Source: Pluralibacter sp. UBA7423 (GTDB lineage: Bacteria; Pseudomonadota; Gammaproteobacteria; Enterobacterales; Enterobacteriaceae). Taken from it: DNA of 64,000 nt. Below the pieces are notes generated by a model that had not been told where the DNA came from, searched no databases, and saw nothing but the letters and a program-made list of their open reading frames with translations. A program made the translations under genes and the position numbers. Location of the stretch: NCBI GenBank assembly GCA_002470465.1, contig DKMD01000011.1:1-64000 (forward strand), in the 5' to 3' direction. Shown here one piece after another: positions 9,531 to 17,759 of the stretch. How positions within the stretch are numbered: the stretch's first letter is position 1; every line of letters begins with the position of its first letter.

Positions 9531-11075
9531 TTACGATTTCGCCTTCGGCATCTGGGAAACCAGTGACAGGTTGACGTCCATCCCTTCCACCTGGAAGTGT
9601 GGCACCGCATACAGGCGAACACGGAAGAAGCCCGGGTTATCTTCGATATCCTCAACCATCACTTTCGCGTCACGCAGCGGGTGGGACGCCTGCAGCTCGT
9701 CGCCCGGATCGGTCATTTCAGTGACCAGACCTTTCACCCAGGTGTTGAGCTCCAGCTCCAGCAAACGACGGTCTTTGGTAGTACCGATATTTTCACGCTG
9801 GATAAGCTTCAGGTAGTGCGCAATACGCGACAGCAGGAAGATGTACGGCAGACGTGCGTTGATACGGCTGTTGGCCGTCGCATCAGCAGTGTCGTACATC
9901 GCAGGTTTCTGGGTGGAGTTGGCGGAGAAGAAGCAGGAGTAATCACGGTTCTTGTAGTAGGAGAGCGGAATGAAGCCGAGATTGGCGAACTCAAATTCGC
10001 GGGTTTCAGGGATCATTACTTCTGACGGGATCTTCACCTGATTGCCGGTGCCGAGATCGTACAAGTGGATAGGCAGATCCTGCACCGCGCCGCCCGCCTG
10101 CGGGCCACGAATTTGTACGCACCAGCCGTTGTTGATGAAGCTTTTCACCATATTGGCCGCAAACGCAAACGACGCGTTGGTCCACAGATATTTGTCGTGA
10201 TCCGGCCCCTTCACTTCTTCGATGTAGTTGAAGCTGCGAACCGGTACGGTGTCCGGGCCGTAAGGCAGACGGCCGAGCACGCGAGGCATCACCAGCCCGA
10301 TATAACGAGAATCGTCGGTCTGGCGGAAGCTCTGCCATTTAATGTACTCAGCACGGTCAAAGTAGTTGCCGATGTCTTTAATGGCAGCGACTTCTTCCAT
10401 CGAATTTTTCAAAAAGAACGCCGGACCTGCAGAGCCGATAAACGGCATATGGGCAGCAGCCGACACTTTTGATATATTACGCATCAGCGCGACGTCCTGG
10501 GCTGACGCATCAAACTCATATGCCGAAATAACCGCAGCTATAGGCTCCCCACCCGGGGTGTCGTATTCTGCGATGTACGTTTGTTTGTACAGCCCGCTCT
10601 GGATAATCTCCGGAGAATCCTCGAAGTCCTGCCGCAGTTCTTCCTTCGATAAATCAAGCATTTCCAGCTTGACGTTCTGGCGAAAATCTGTTTTATCCAC
10701 CAGGGATTTAAGCCCACGCCATACGGATTCCAGCTTCTGGAATGCGTCGTTATGCATGATTTCGTCAAGCTGTCGGCTTATCTGGAAGTCCAGTTCTGCA
10801 ATGTGATGATCCAGCAATGTCTTATCGAGCTTCTCTACTTTCTGGCCGGACTTCTGCAGGCACTGCATAAAGACCTGGACGGCCGCCGTCACACGAGCAT
10901 TCGCCGACGTTTCCGCCATGACGGTATTATCTTCAAAACCATTCAGGTCGCCTATTTCGGCGATCGGTTTGAGATTAATTTTATCAAACAGTGAGGCATA
11001 TACCCCGCCCTGCGGCAGCGTTTTTTCAATCGTTGCACCTGCACTCTGTACCTGGCTTTCATTATTGGCTGACAT
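9531..11075 (-). CDS. tssC: T6SS contractile sheath large subunit TssC (VipB)
   Basis: 514 residues from the ATG at 11075 (MSANNESQVQS); a second ATG at 11081 gives two more residues, but the GGAAA ribosome site is better placed for 11075. Family features are the FQKLESVWRGLKSLVD helix and the AAHMPFIGSAGPAFF stretch in the N half, and the C-terminal beta region ending near the DVNLSLVSQMPKAKS tail. With TssB it forms the sheath around the Hcp tube; the N-terminal part carries the site recognised by ClpV after contraction. It follows tssB by 45 nt. Confidence 0.96.
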   Translation of the reverse strand: MSANNESQVQSAGATIEKTLPQGGVYASLFDKINLKPIAEIGDLNGFEDNTVMAETSANARVTAAVQVFMQCLQKSGQKVEKLDKTLLDHHIAELDFQISRQLDEIMHNDAFQKLESVWRGLKSLVDKTDFRQNVKLEMLDLSKEELRQDFEDSPEIIQSGLYKQTYIAEYDTPGGEPIAAVISAYEFDASAQDVALMRNISKVSAAAHMPFIGSAGPAFFLKNSMEEVAAIKDIGNYFDRAEYIKWQSFRQTDDSRYIGLVMPRVLGRLPYGPDTVPVRSFNYIEEVKGPDHDKYLWTNASFAFAANMVKSFINNGWCVQIRGPQAGGAVQDLPIHLYDLGTGNQVKIPSEVMIPETREFEFANLGFIPLSYYKNRDYSCFFSANSTQKPAMYDTADATANSRINARLPYIFLLSRIAHYLKLIQRENIGTTKDRRLLELELNTWVKGLVTEMTDPGDELQASHPLRDAKVMVEDIEDNPGFFRVRLYAVPHFQVEGMDVNLSLVSQMPKAKS

Positions 11076-11120
11076 AAGCATGTTTTCCAGTTATTCCGTT
11101 AAAAGTTCCGGTAATTGCTG

Positions 11121-11618
11121 TTAATTCCGGGACGGGGAAAGCGCATTAAGCTCATTACGTAATTCATCGCTCAAAGCGGGATCTTTGAGAATTTTCTCGA
11201 GCTCTTTCTTGAAGGTGGCATTGTCCAGAAGGTTCGATTTCAAATCGCGCAGTAAATTACGCATGGCGAGCATCGCTTTTAACTGGGGTACCTGGCGGGC
11301 AACGGCTTCAGGCTCAAAGTCTTTCATTTTCTGGAAACACAGACGAATATTTTCTTCTGAACCATCATCTGCAAGCGTATTTTTTACGGTGAGATTTAAT
11401 TCCGGATCCAGTTCAGCGAGGACAGAATCAAAATTATTTTTATTAACATTAATTTTACTTCTTTCTGCCAGCGTGCCGGTTGCCTTGCCGTTACTGAAGT
11501 CCCCGGTAGTCAGCAACTTAAGCGGGAGCTCAACTTTCTTTTGTGCGCCGCCAGTATGCAGGTCTAAAGAAATGTTAACACGTGCCTTGGGGATCTCCCC
11601 CTGAAAGCTTTGAGACAT
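11121..11618 (-). CDS. tssB: T6SS contractile sheath small subunit TssB (VipA)
   Basis: 165 residues starting MSQSFQGEIPKARVN, with AAGGAG 7 nt upstream; the longer reading upstream has no ribosome site. The KARVNISLDLHTGG N-terminus and ELPLKLLTTGDFSNG segment are the TssB/VipA family hallmarks. It pairs with TssC to build the sheath. It is the first gene of the T6SS transcription unit in this window; the promoter must lie in the roughly 500-bp AT-rich intergenic region to its right. Confidence 0.96.
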   Translation of the reverse strand: MSQSFQGEIPKARVNISLDLHTGGAQKKVELPLKLLTTGDFSNGKATGTLAERSKINVNKNNFDSVLAELDPELNLTVKNTLADDGSEENIRLCFQKMKDFEPEAVARQVPQLKAMLAMRNLLRDLKSNLLDNATFKKELEKILKDPALSDELRNELNALSPSRN

Positions 11619-12132
11619 CCGGTTATTCTCCTTATGGTGTGATTGGGCTTCCTGCCGGATAACCGCAAGCATCACAATATAACGGCAGGCCATTTATTAT
11701 TGCGCTGTATATTCAGGTTGTAAACAGATCGGTCCCGATTCTGAAAATAAGCAGCAAGACTCTGAATGAGCTTTCTCACGCCAGACCACAACTGGCGCGG
11801 CATTAACGCAGATTCAGAAATGATTTTCTGTGAAAATTTAACCACAGTTTGAGGAAACCGATAATCAGAGACTTGACATAAAAATAGACTATATTCGGGA
11901 AAAATCCTAAATTACCCTATATCCACTAAGAACATGAACATTCAAAAAGCATATTTAAGTGTTAGTTAAATGTTATTTAAATTACTCAATCAATCAGTCC
12001 GGAGATTAATTTGATTGATTTCATTCGCCACATGAATGATACAAATTGATATCAGGACAATTCTGGCAAGGTTGTCTCTGATTCCTCGTTTAAGATGAAG
12101 TCAGTCGCGGAACAATGTAACCGGAAGAAAGC
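11619..12132. promoter_or_regulatory. AT-rich divergent intergenic region between tssB and the Myb-repeat gene
   Basis: About 510 bp with no convincing gene. It must hold the promoters of the leftward T6SS unit and of the rightward gene at 12133. It is markedly AT-rich between about 11820 and 12060, the kind of sequence that binds H-NS. A TTGACA hexamer occurs on the plus strand near 11874, but no properly spaced -10 box was seen. I cannot place a transcription start. Confidence 0.4.
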
Positions 12133-12948
12133 GTGAAAACACGAAACCACAGAGAGCGCTGGACCGTAGCTGAAACAGAGTATGTGGAAACTCACTACCA
12201 GAGTATGTCCCTGGCTGACATCGCTACACACCTTGGCAGAACGACCCAGGCCGTCAAAAGGATGGCAAATTTGCTCGGCTGCGCAGATAAAAAGGCCCTC
12301 CCCTGGAGTGAAAACGAAAAAGCGATTCTGCTGCACCACTACGAAAGCCGAACGCCCGTCGGGGACATTATTGCTATGCTGCCTGGCCGGAAGCGGTCTG
12401 CGATAATGGCCATGGCGACCAGAATGGGCCTGTCACGCCGTGAAAATCCCTGGTCACAGGCGGAGATAACTTGCCTGACACGATACTATCCCACTGAGGG
12501 TCAGAAGGTATTACACCGGTTACCCGATAAATCCGATGAGGCCATTCGTAATAAAGCCCGTGAACTGGGCCTTGCGTCACCGGGCCATACCGTGGCGCGG
12601 GCGTGGGATGGACAGGAGTGGGCGCGGCTTGACCAAAACAGGCATCTCTCTCCACGGGAACTTATGGCGCATTTTCCGGGGCGAAGTTTGTCATCCATTA
12701 AAAATGCGCTGATCCGCCTGAAGAAAGTCAGGACACCAGGAGCCATTCCCCCGCCGCCGGTCAGCAGTAAACCCGTCATTACGACCTGGAGTAATTCTGA
12801 GAAAGCCATTCTGACCCGCTGGTATACTACAGATAAATCCATGGAAGAGATTCTGGCGATGTTACCGGGCCGGTCCCGTTCATCAGTGTTCAGCCAGGCC
12901 CGTAAGATGGGCCTTTCCCGGCCGCTCAGGCGACCGGTCCGATTCTGA
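12133..12948 (+). CDS. Uncharacterised protein of five tandem Myb/SANT-like helix-turn-helix repeats
   Basis: 271 residues starting at a GTG (12133) with GGAAG 6 nt upstream; an in-frame stop lies four codons before it, so no longer form exists. Five repeats each begin with a tryptophan (residues 10, 58, 107, 158, 219; period about 50), followed by an E-rich first helix, then an L-G/P-G-R turn and a final helix ending in MGL or LGL. Examples are PWSENEKAILLHHY … LPGRKRSAIMAMATRMGL and TWSNSEKAILTRWY … LPGRSRSSVFSQARKMGL. Such repeats bind DNA in eukaryotic Myb and some phage proteins. The role is unknown; it is a candidate regulator of the divergent T6SS operon or an island protein. Confidence 0.8.
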   Translation: MKTRNHRERWTVAETEYVETHYQSMSLADIATHLGRTTQAVKRMANLLGCADKKALPWSENEKAILLHHYESRTPVGDIIAMLPGRKRSAIMAMATRMGLSRRENPWSQAEITCLTRYYPTEGQKVLHRLPDKSDEAIRNKARELGLASPGHTVARAWDGQEWARLDQNRHLSPRELMAHFPGRSLSSIKNALIRLKKVRTPGAIPPPPVSSKPVITTWSNSEKAILTRWYTTDKSMEEILAMLPGRSRSSVFSQARKMGLSRPLRRPVRF

Positions 12949-13030
12949 TGACAAATCACTATCCGAGCGGAGGAAGCGCTGTTGCACGACGTTTGCCCGA
13001 CCGGAAGGGATAGCGAACCCGGTTCAACCA

Positions 13031-13633
13031 TCAGGGCTGTAAGGTAATACGATTAGGCTTCGGCATGGCTACAAAGAGTGCATGGGCCAGGAAAACGTCC
13101 ATACAGGCTGAACAATCATCAGTGACGATAAATTCAACCGATTCGATCAACTTACCCTTACCTGAAAATCCACGGGTCAGCGCGGTCTTTTTTACCAGCA
13201 GTGCATCAGTACCCCAGTATTCTTCAGCCAGAAGACCATAGTCCCATTCATCATCACTCACCACGGCATTGGCCCAGCCCTGTGATTTCAGCTGTTCAAT
13301 GGCGTAGGTCAGCCGATATAAATCCGACTGAGCGGGCACCGGCCCTGCGCAGGATGTCCACAGGTATTCAAGACGATTAAGCAATCCGGCAGCAAGCCCT
13401 TTGTTACGCCCCAGTGCCAGTAACCCTTCAATATCGGAGGCAATGACGCGCGGAAATCGCTTTTGCTTTTGGGTCGTCGCAAGCCAGCGCAGCAAAAAGG
13501 CATGGATACTGAGTGGGGAGAGTGCCTGACCCCCCCGTTGTGCGATACGCAAAGCAACAAGGGCACACCAGGCAAAATGCGCAAGTAGTGTGACGGTTTG
13601 TTCCGGGGGTAGACTATCGTGAGTTTTTTTCAT
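13031..13633 (-). CDS. DUF2913 family protein
   Basis: 200 residues from the ATG at 13633 (MKKTHDSLPPEQ). A TTG further upstream could extend it by 19 residues but there is no ribosome site at either point, so the start is uncertain. The HFAWCALVALRIAQRGGQ and LRWLATTQKQKRFPR segments, and the LYRLTYAIEQLKSQGW helix, are what I recall from the DUF2913 family, found mostly in islands and plasmids of enterobacteria. The function is unknown. It is convergent with the Myb-repeat gene, and the two stops are about 80 nt apart. Confidence 0.75.
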   Translation of the reverse strand: MKKTHDSLPPEQTVTLLAHFAWCALVALRIAQRGGQALSPLSIHAFLLRWLATTQKQKRFPRVIASDIEGLLALGRNKGLAAGLLNRLEYLWTSCAGPVPAQSDLYRLTYAIEQLKSQGWANAVVSDDEWDYGLLAEEYWGTDALLVKKTALTRGFSGKGKLIESVEFIVTDDCSACMDVFLAHALFVAMPKPNRITLQP

Positions 13634-13831
13634 AAGGGAAGTATATCGGCGCTGAATACATCGGGGAAGCCCTGGAGGAACCCGCCTCAACTTCGAATAT
13701 TCCGCACATAGAGTGAAAATGAATGCATGAACTCGCAGTAAGGGGGGAAGAGGAAGAATCCCCTGTGCCCCCTGTGAGGCTTATATATAAACCATCTAAA
13801 TACTTAACAAATACTTCTGTATCTTGGAGCT

Positions 13832-15064
13832 TCAGAATTTAATTACCTGGGCAGTTTTAAGTTTTCGAATCAGCATCGAAAGCAAGGTAAAGTAATCCGC
13901 TACATCTTCTTCCTTCCATACACTGCCAGACTCATCGTCAGCGATGTTGCTTATGGCTAATAATGCACCTTTAAACAGTAACATTACCCCCTCCTGTTCA
14001 TCACATTCAGCTTCAGTATAAAGTTCATTTACTGTTACCACTGGATCTGTCTCACTAAAACATTCATTGATCAGTGCCATACCATCGAGAGATAACCCTG
14101 TCATATTACGCAGGCGTTCACAAATATATTCTGCAGCTCCGGAAACAGCATCCTGGTAGTGATTTCTTAAAAAATCTGCATGACAAAACTTCAAAATTTC
14201 AGGATGAATGTTGCGTACCTTAAGCTGATTAAACAGTCCTTCAGCCCTGGCCTGGCTTGCCTCATCCAGCTGTTCTGCACTTTGATGCTTTTTTTTGTTC
14301 TTCAGCACTCTTGTAAAGGCAGCGTTAACGTTTTCATCTTCCGTTGACCAGCGCCCTAATATTTTCTCATAATTACTGCTTTTCGGTTTACCATTGTTGC
14401 GGGTTGAAGTAAATTCTAAAAATTGATCTTTTATCGCTGAATATACTTTTATTTTGGACTTGAATACCTCTGCCGGATACTGACTTAATATTCTGATAAG
14501 TTCGTTTTTTGCTATTTCGTACGGCTCTCTGGATTTAACTGCGGCTTTAACTTTCAATTCAATTTCTTTTTCTTCATAATTTTCATAGAAATCATTAATC
14601 TCATCCAGCAGTTGCCCGGCATTATTTAATGCAACTCCAGCATTTTCGTTATTTTTTTGTAAGTAGTTGGCTTTGAACTGAATAAGGTAAAACAGGCATA
14701 ACTCCACGCTTTTATAAAATGATGAATCAGACATTCTTTCGATAAAAAGATCAATGCGGTAGTCTTTCAGAGTCTCTACGTTATAGCAATCTTCATCCCA
14801 GAGATTGTAGTTCAGCTCCTCTTCCACACCGGACTTCAGCCTCTCCTCCTCCATATTTCCATAAATTTCTGTGATTTTATCTAACACACCGAGATAGAAA
14901 GTTCCAACAGTAATGCGCTTTTTGAACTGATGAGCGTCCAGTACACGAGGAAAGATATCATCCAGCGCTTGCAGGATGCTATTGAACCCAGCGGTGTACT
15001 CATCAACAACCTCAGGAAAGGCTGCCTGCTGAGTCATTGCGTCCAGTTTAAGTATAGCCAACAT
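13832..15064 (-). CDS. TIGR02391/Ymh-type protein, possible phage-defence gene
   Basis: 410 residues, start ATG 15064 with AAGGAAAG upstream. The first about 270 residues are helical and charged and match nothing I know. The C-terminal portion (about residues 285–385) has the pattern of the TIGR02391 (Hypoth_Ymh) domain: IHPEILKFCHADFL, then AVSGAAEYICERLR, GLSLDGMALINECF and a DEQEGVMLLFKGALLAISN stretch, where the family normally reads GA-x-IRNP-x-AH; the arginine and histidine are not conserved here. The domain is common next to restriction and abortive-infection genes. AT-rich, unlike the neighbouring T6SS and core genes, which suggests horizontal transfer. The defence role is inference. 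Confidence 0.65.
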   Translation of the reverse strand: MLAILKLDAMTQQAAFPEVVDEYTAGFNSILQALDDIFPRVLDAHQFKKRITVGTFYLGVLDKITEIYGNMEEERLKSGVEEELNYNLWDEDCYNVETLKDYRIDLFIERMSDSSFYKSVELCLFYLIQFKANYLQKNNENAGVALNNAGQLLDEINDFYENYEEKEIELKVKAAVKSREPYEIAKNELIRILSQYPAEVFKSKIKVYSAIKDQFLEFTSTRNNGKPKSSNYEKILGRWSTEDENVNAAFTRVLKNKKKHQSAEQLDEASQARAEGLFNQLKVRNIHPEILKFCHADFLRNHYQDAVSGAAEYICERLRNMTGLSLDGMALINECFSETDPVVTVNELYTEAECDEQEGVMLLFKGALLAISNIADDESGSVWKEEDVADYFTLLSMLIRKLKTAQVIKF

Positions 15065-15198
15065 TATCTTTCCTTTTAAATCAATTGGTTAAGGTAAACA
15101 GAATAATACGGATGCTGAAGGAATTTTTTTTGCGCTTCGTCATGTGTAAGCTTATTCCTGTTCCAGACAACAAATAACCATTTGATTTTAAAGACATT

Positions 15199-15456
15199 AT
15201 GAAGATTAAAAATAATTCTGTTCCGAAAGATATGACGGGTTCATTAACACACCTGGATAAGGCGACTTTCAGCGGCGAAACCCTTGTGGATATGAAATAT
15301 ATCACCCAGTTAATAAAGATGACTGACAAGTGGATCTATGCCCAAATTCAGAAAGGACAATTCCCCAAGCCATTAAAGCTTGGAAGGAGTAGTCGCTGGA
15401 AGTACAGCGAGATCTGTGACTGGCTGGAGAGGGTTGAACATGCAAGGAAGTTATAA
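15199..15456 (+). CDS. AlpA-family DNA-binding regulator
   Basis: 85 residues. The core from residue 29 (ETLVDMKYITQLIKMTDKW, then IYAQIQKGQFPKPLKLG, then RWKYSEICDWL) is the MerR-like winged HTH of AlpA/CP4-57 regulators, which in P4-type islands control excision genes. It is divergent from the Ymh-type gene (134 nt between starts), so it may repress that gene or itself. Its 3' end overlaps the next gene by 17 nt. An alternative start at 15232 is possible. Confidence 0.8.
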   Translation: MKIKNNSVPKDMTGSLTHLDKATFSGETLVDMKYITQLIKMTDKWIYAQIQKGQFPKPLKLGRSSRWKYSEICDWLERVEHARKL

Positions 15457-16597
15457 GCCCAGAGCATCCTGCAAAAGAGCAGGATGCCGGGAGCCGGTAT
15501 ACCCGCATCCTGTTGCAGAGAAGGATTATCTTTGTGAAATGCATTTTTATAAACGCTCAGAAAACACAGCCAGGCGGATTGCACGGAAGAATAAAGTGTG
15601 TCAGCGGGCGGGATGTAAACAATCGCTGGGCGACTCCCGTAATCGCAAGTATTGTTCTGACAGCTGCCGTTTTCAGGGAGCAAGACTGCGCAACGATGAT
15701 CATACTCTCCGGACTACGCAGCATTCATACTGGAAGAATGCTGAGCGACTTATTAAAGAAAATCCTCATGGTATAGGTTCACTTCGCGCCCAGGAGGATA
15801 TTGCTGGCTTAATCAACCTTTATCAGTGTAAAGCCCGGCATCAGCGTAGCTATAGCTATTATCAACTTCCCCTTCCCTCGGGAAAGAGGAGGCTGAAGCT
15901 TGTTCCATTATTGAAGCTGGATTTGTGTCATCTGTATCCAAATTCACTTGGAGGGGAAAATAGTGCCCGGAATATCATTATTGCGCCGTCTTTTATAAAT
16001 AAACTGGTGGGCAATAAAGTCCCTGTCAGTGAACGTTATCTGGTTCTGAACGGTGTCAGAACGTATAAGAAGCAGCCTCTTACACAGAGCCTTTATCGTT
16101 ATGTAGTAGAGAACAACAATGAAAATAATATACAGGCATTTTTCCGCTCCCTGGGAAAATTAAAAACCTTCACGTTTAATCAGGTTCGGGCTCCTGACAT
16201 ATCAAACATTCCCGCGTGCTTACCTTTTTTCACGTTGTTACAGGGGGAATTGTTACGACTGGGAATGAATAATGTTGTTAATCGACTAAAAAAAATGAAT
16301 GAAGTCTTTGCCCTTGAAGCTCTGGATCTTGAAATAATTGCACTATGCCTGTTCTATTGTCTGCTTACAGGTGATAAACCCGGCCTCATAAGAGAAGTGG
16401 AAATGTTCTCTTTAATAAAAGATTACACTATTGGTAAAAAAATACTGCGCAGTGAAAAACATCCCGACCTGATTCGAAAACGGTGGGAAAAGAAAACAAT
16501 CCGGTTTGTAAGTCGATATTTTCACTATGACATCACAACGAAAACAAAAATGACAGCATTTTATAATTCATTTTTTACCCTCCCACCATTAAAGTAA
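15440..16597 (+). CDS. Zinc-finger protein with an HNH-like core, function unknown
   Basis: 385 residues from the ATG at 15440, preceded by GGAGAGGG and overlapping the AlpA-type gene by 17 nt; a longer in-frame reading from 15380 lies inside that gene and is not used. Two cysteine clusters are visible: C11-x4-C16-x15-C32-x2-H35 and C54-x4-C59-x12-C72-x3-C76, each likely to bind zinc. Residues 161–192 read DLCHLYPNSLGGENSARN, then IIIAPSFINKLVGN, which has the spacing of an HNH nuclease core (H164, P167, GG171–172, N178, N187). The remaining C-terminal 190 residues are helical and unrecognised. Nuclease activity is an inference from the motif only. Confidence 0.7.
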   Translation: MQGSYKPRASCKRAGCREPVYPHPVAEKDYLCEMHFYKRSENTARRIARKNKVCQRAGCKQSLGDSRNRKYCSDSCRFQGARLRNDDHTLRTTQHSYWKNAERLIKENPHGIGSLRAQEDIAGLINLYQCKARHQRSYSYYQLPLPSGKRRLKLVPLLKLDLCHLYPNSLGGENSARNIIIAPSFINKLVGNKVPVSERYLVLNGVRTYKKQPLTQSLYRYVVENNNENNIQAFFRSLGKLKTFTFNQVRAPDISNIPACLPFFTLLQGELLRLGMNNVVNRLKKMNEVFALEALDLEIIALCLFYCLLTGDKPGLIREVEMFSLIKDYTIGKKILRSEKHPDLIRKRWEKKTIRFVSRYFHYDITTKTKMTAFYNSFFTLPPLK

Positions 16598-17190
16598 CGG
16601 AGCATAAGGATATTTTGTTAAATACGGCTTACTGTTTTTAATTAGCCTGACCGTAGTGTGATTTACGGAAAGATAGCGGTACAGACATCCCTTTTCGTTA
16701 AGGGGCAACAGACAGAGGCAACGGAACTACCATGGCCGAATTATTCAACTTTTCTAAAGTATCATCAGGAGGGCCTGTATTCACCTCAAAGCATGGTGAC
16801 TTGCCCGTACTGGCTGCCCGATGCAGAAAAGTAAGCTTTTCCATTTTGTTGTTTATTATTTGTTCGCTCATTCCATTTTTATGTTTGCAATAAGACTGGG
16901 CTGTACAATAAGCGAGCTAGGTTACGTGTCAATCATAATGGAAATAGATAACAAGAATAATAACAGGTTATAGAGGGGTACAGGTAAAGAGAGATAGCAA
17001 ATACAGACACCACACCAAATACATTAATACCACTAATGGTTAATACTTTATGGCAAGGGTTAATTCTCCTTCTGTCATGCATTTTCCGTGTTCGGTATGA
17101 AGCTGAATTGGGTTCTATTTTTTAAACAGAAATAAGGCATATCAACCGAAAGGCATATGTTACATGCTTATTGCTGCAAAAGGAGAGGAT
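16598..17190. other. AT-rich gap of about 590 bp with one possible very small gene
   Basis: No strong gene is seen. Besides the small reading frame listed at 16732–16893, the stretch is AT-rich and carries no terminator-like hairpin I could identify. It probably holds the promoter of the gene at 17191. Confidence 0.4.
16732..16893 (+). CDS. Possible small protein with a hydrophobic C-terminal helix
   Basis: 53 codons, beginning MAELFNFSKVSSGGPVF and ending in a hydrophobic segment (FSILLFIICSLIPFLCL) long enough to span a membrane. GAGGCAACGG lies upstream but is not a strong ribosome site. I do not recognise it. It may be a small membrane protein of the island or the truncated start of a longer gene. 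Confidence 0.3.
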   Translation: MAELFNFSKVSSGGPVFTSKHGDLPVLAARCRKVSFSILLFIICSLIPFLCLQ

Positions 17191-17751
17191 ATGAGTGGAA
17201 TATACACAAGTGAAGAGCAAGAGGTTCTGAAGGGAATTATTCCTGCCCAGCATGGTTCTGTTTGTATTTTTTCCATCAATCAGATCGAACGCATTCTGGG
17301 ATCACTTATCGTTACTGATAATGCGTTAACAGGAAGTGACCCCATAACCACTCACGGTCTGTTTGCAACGATTAACAATATCATCACTGATGCCGGAGAA
17401 AGGCAATCACAGGATAATGGCGATGCTCTGACTCCTGACGCCGGAATATTTCCTGTAGCGCGGTTAAAATTCCCTAACGGTATTAACCCTGAGGGGGAAC
17501 GTTGTTTTTTGCATCCATCTATCTTATTCACAGCACATATCTCTGACATATTCCCTGCTTTGCTGAAAGGCCGTACTTCTGTGCCAGGACATTTATATCT
17601 AGTTTTTCCCGTAGCGTTACCGTCACTGAATACATTCCCTGCCTGTTTAAATATAAATATTTGCGGTATCCCGTCGATGCCCCCACGTGCTCCTCCCTGC
17701 CATTCTCTTGATACCAACGCCAATCTATTCCATATAACTCTTTTGATTTAA
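17191..17751 (+). CDS. Hypothetical island protein
   Basis: 186 residues from ATG 17191, chosen because AGGAGAGG stands 5 nt upstream; an earlier ATG at 17164 has no such site. The protein begins MSGIYTSEEQEVLKGII and has no domain I recognise. The last 30 residues are proline- and cysteine-rich (RAPPCHSLDTNANLF). It ends 8 nt before the yfjI-type gene and is probably co-transcribed with it. Confidence 0.55.
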   Translation: MSGIYTSEEQEVLKGIIPAQHGSVCIFSINQIERILGSLIVTDNALTGSDPITTHGLFATINNIITDAGERQSQDNGDALTPDAGIFPVARLKFPNGINPEGERCFLHPSILFTAHISDIFPALLKGRTSVPGHLYLVFPVALPSLNTFPACLNINICGIPSMPPRAPPCHSLDTNANLFHITLLI

Positions 17752-17759
17752 TGAGATAA

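Noticed and set aside
15380..15439. Longer start for the zinc-finger/HNH-like protein
   Set aside because: The extra 20 codons lie inside the AlpA-type gene, and GGAGAGGG marks the ATG at 15440.
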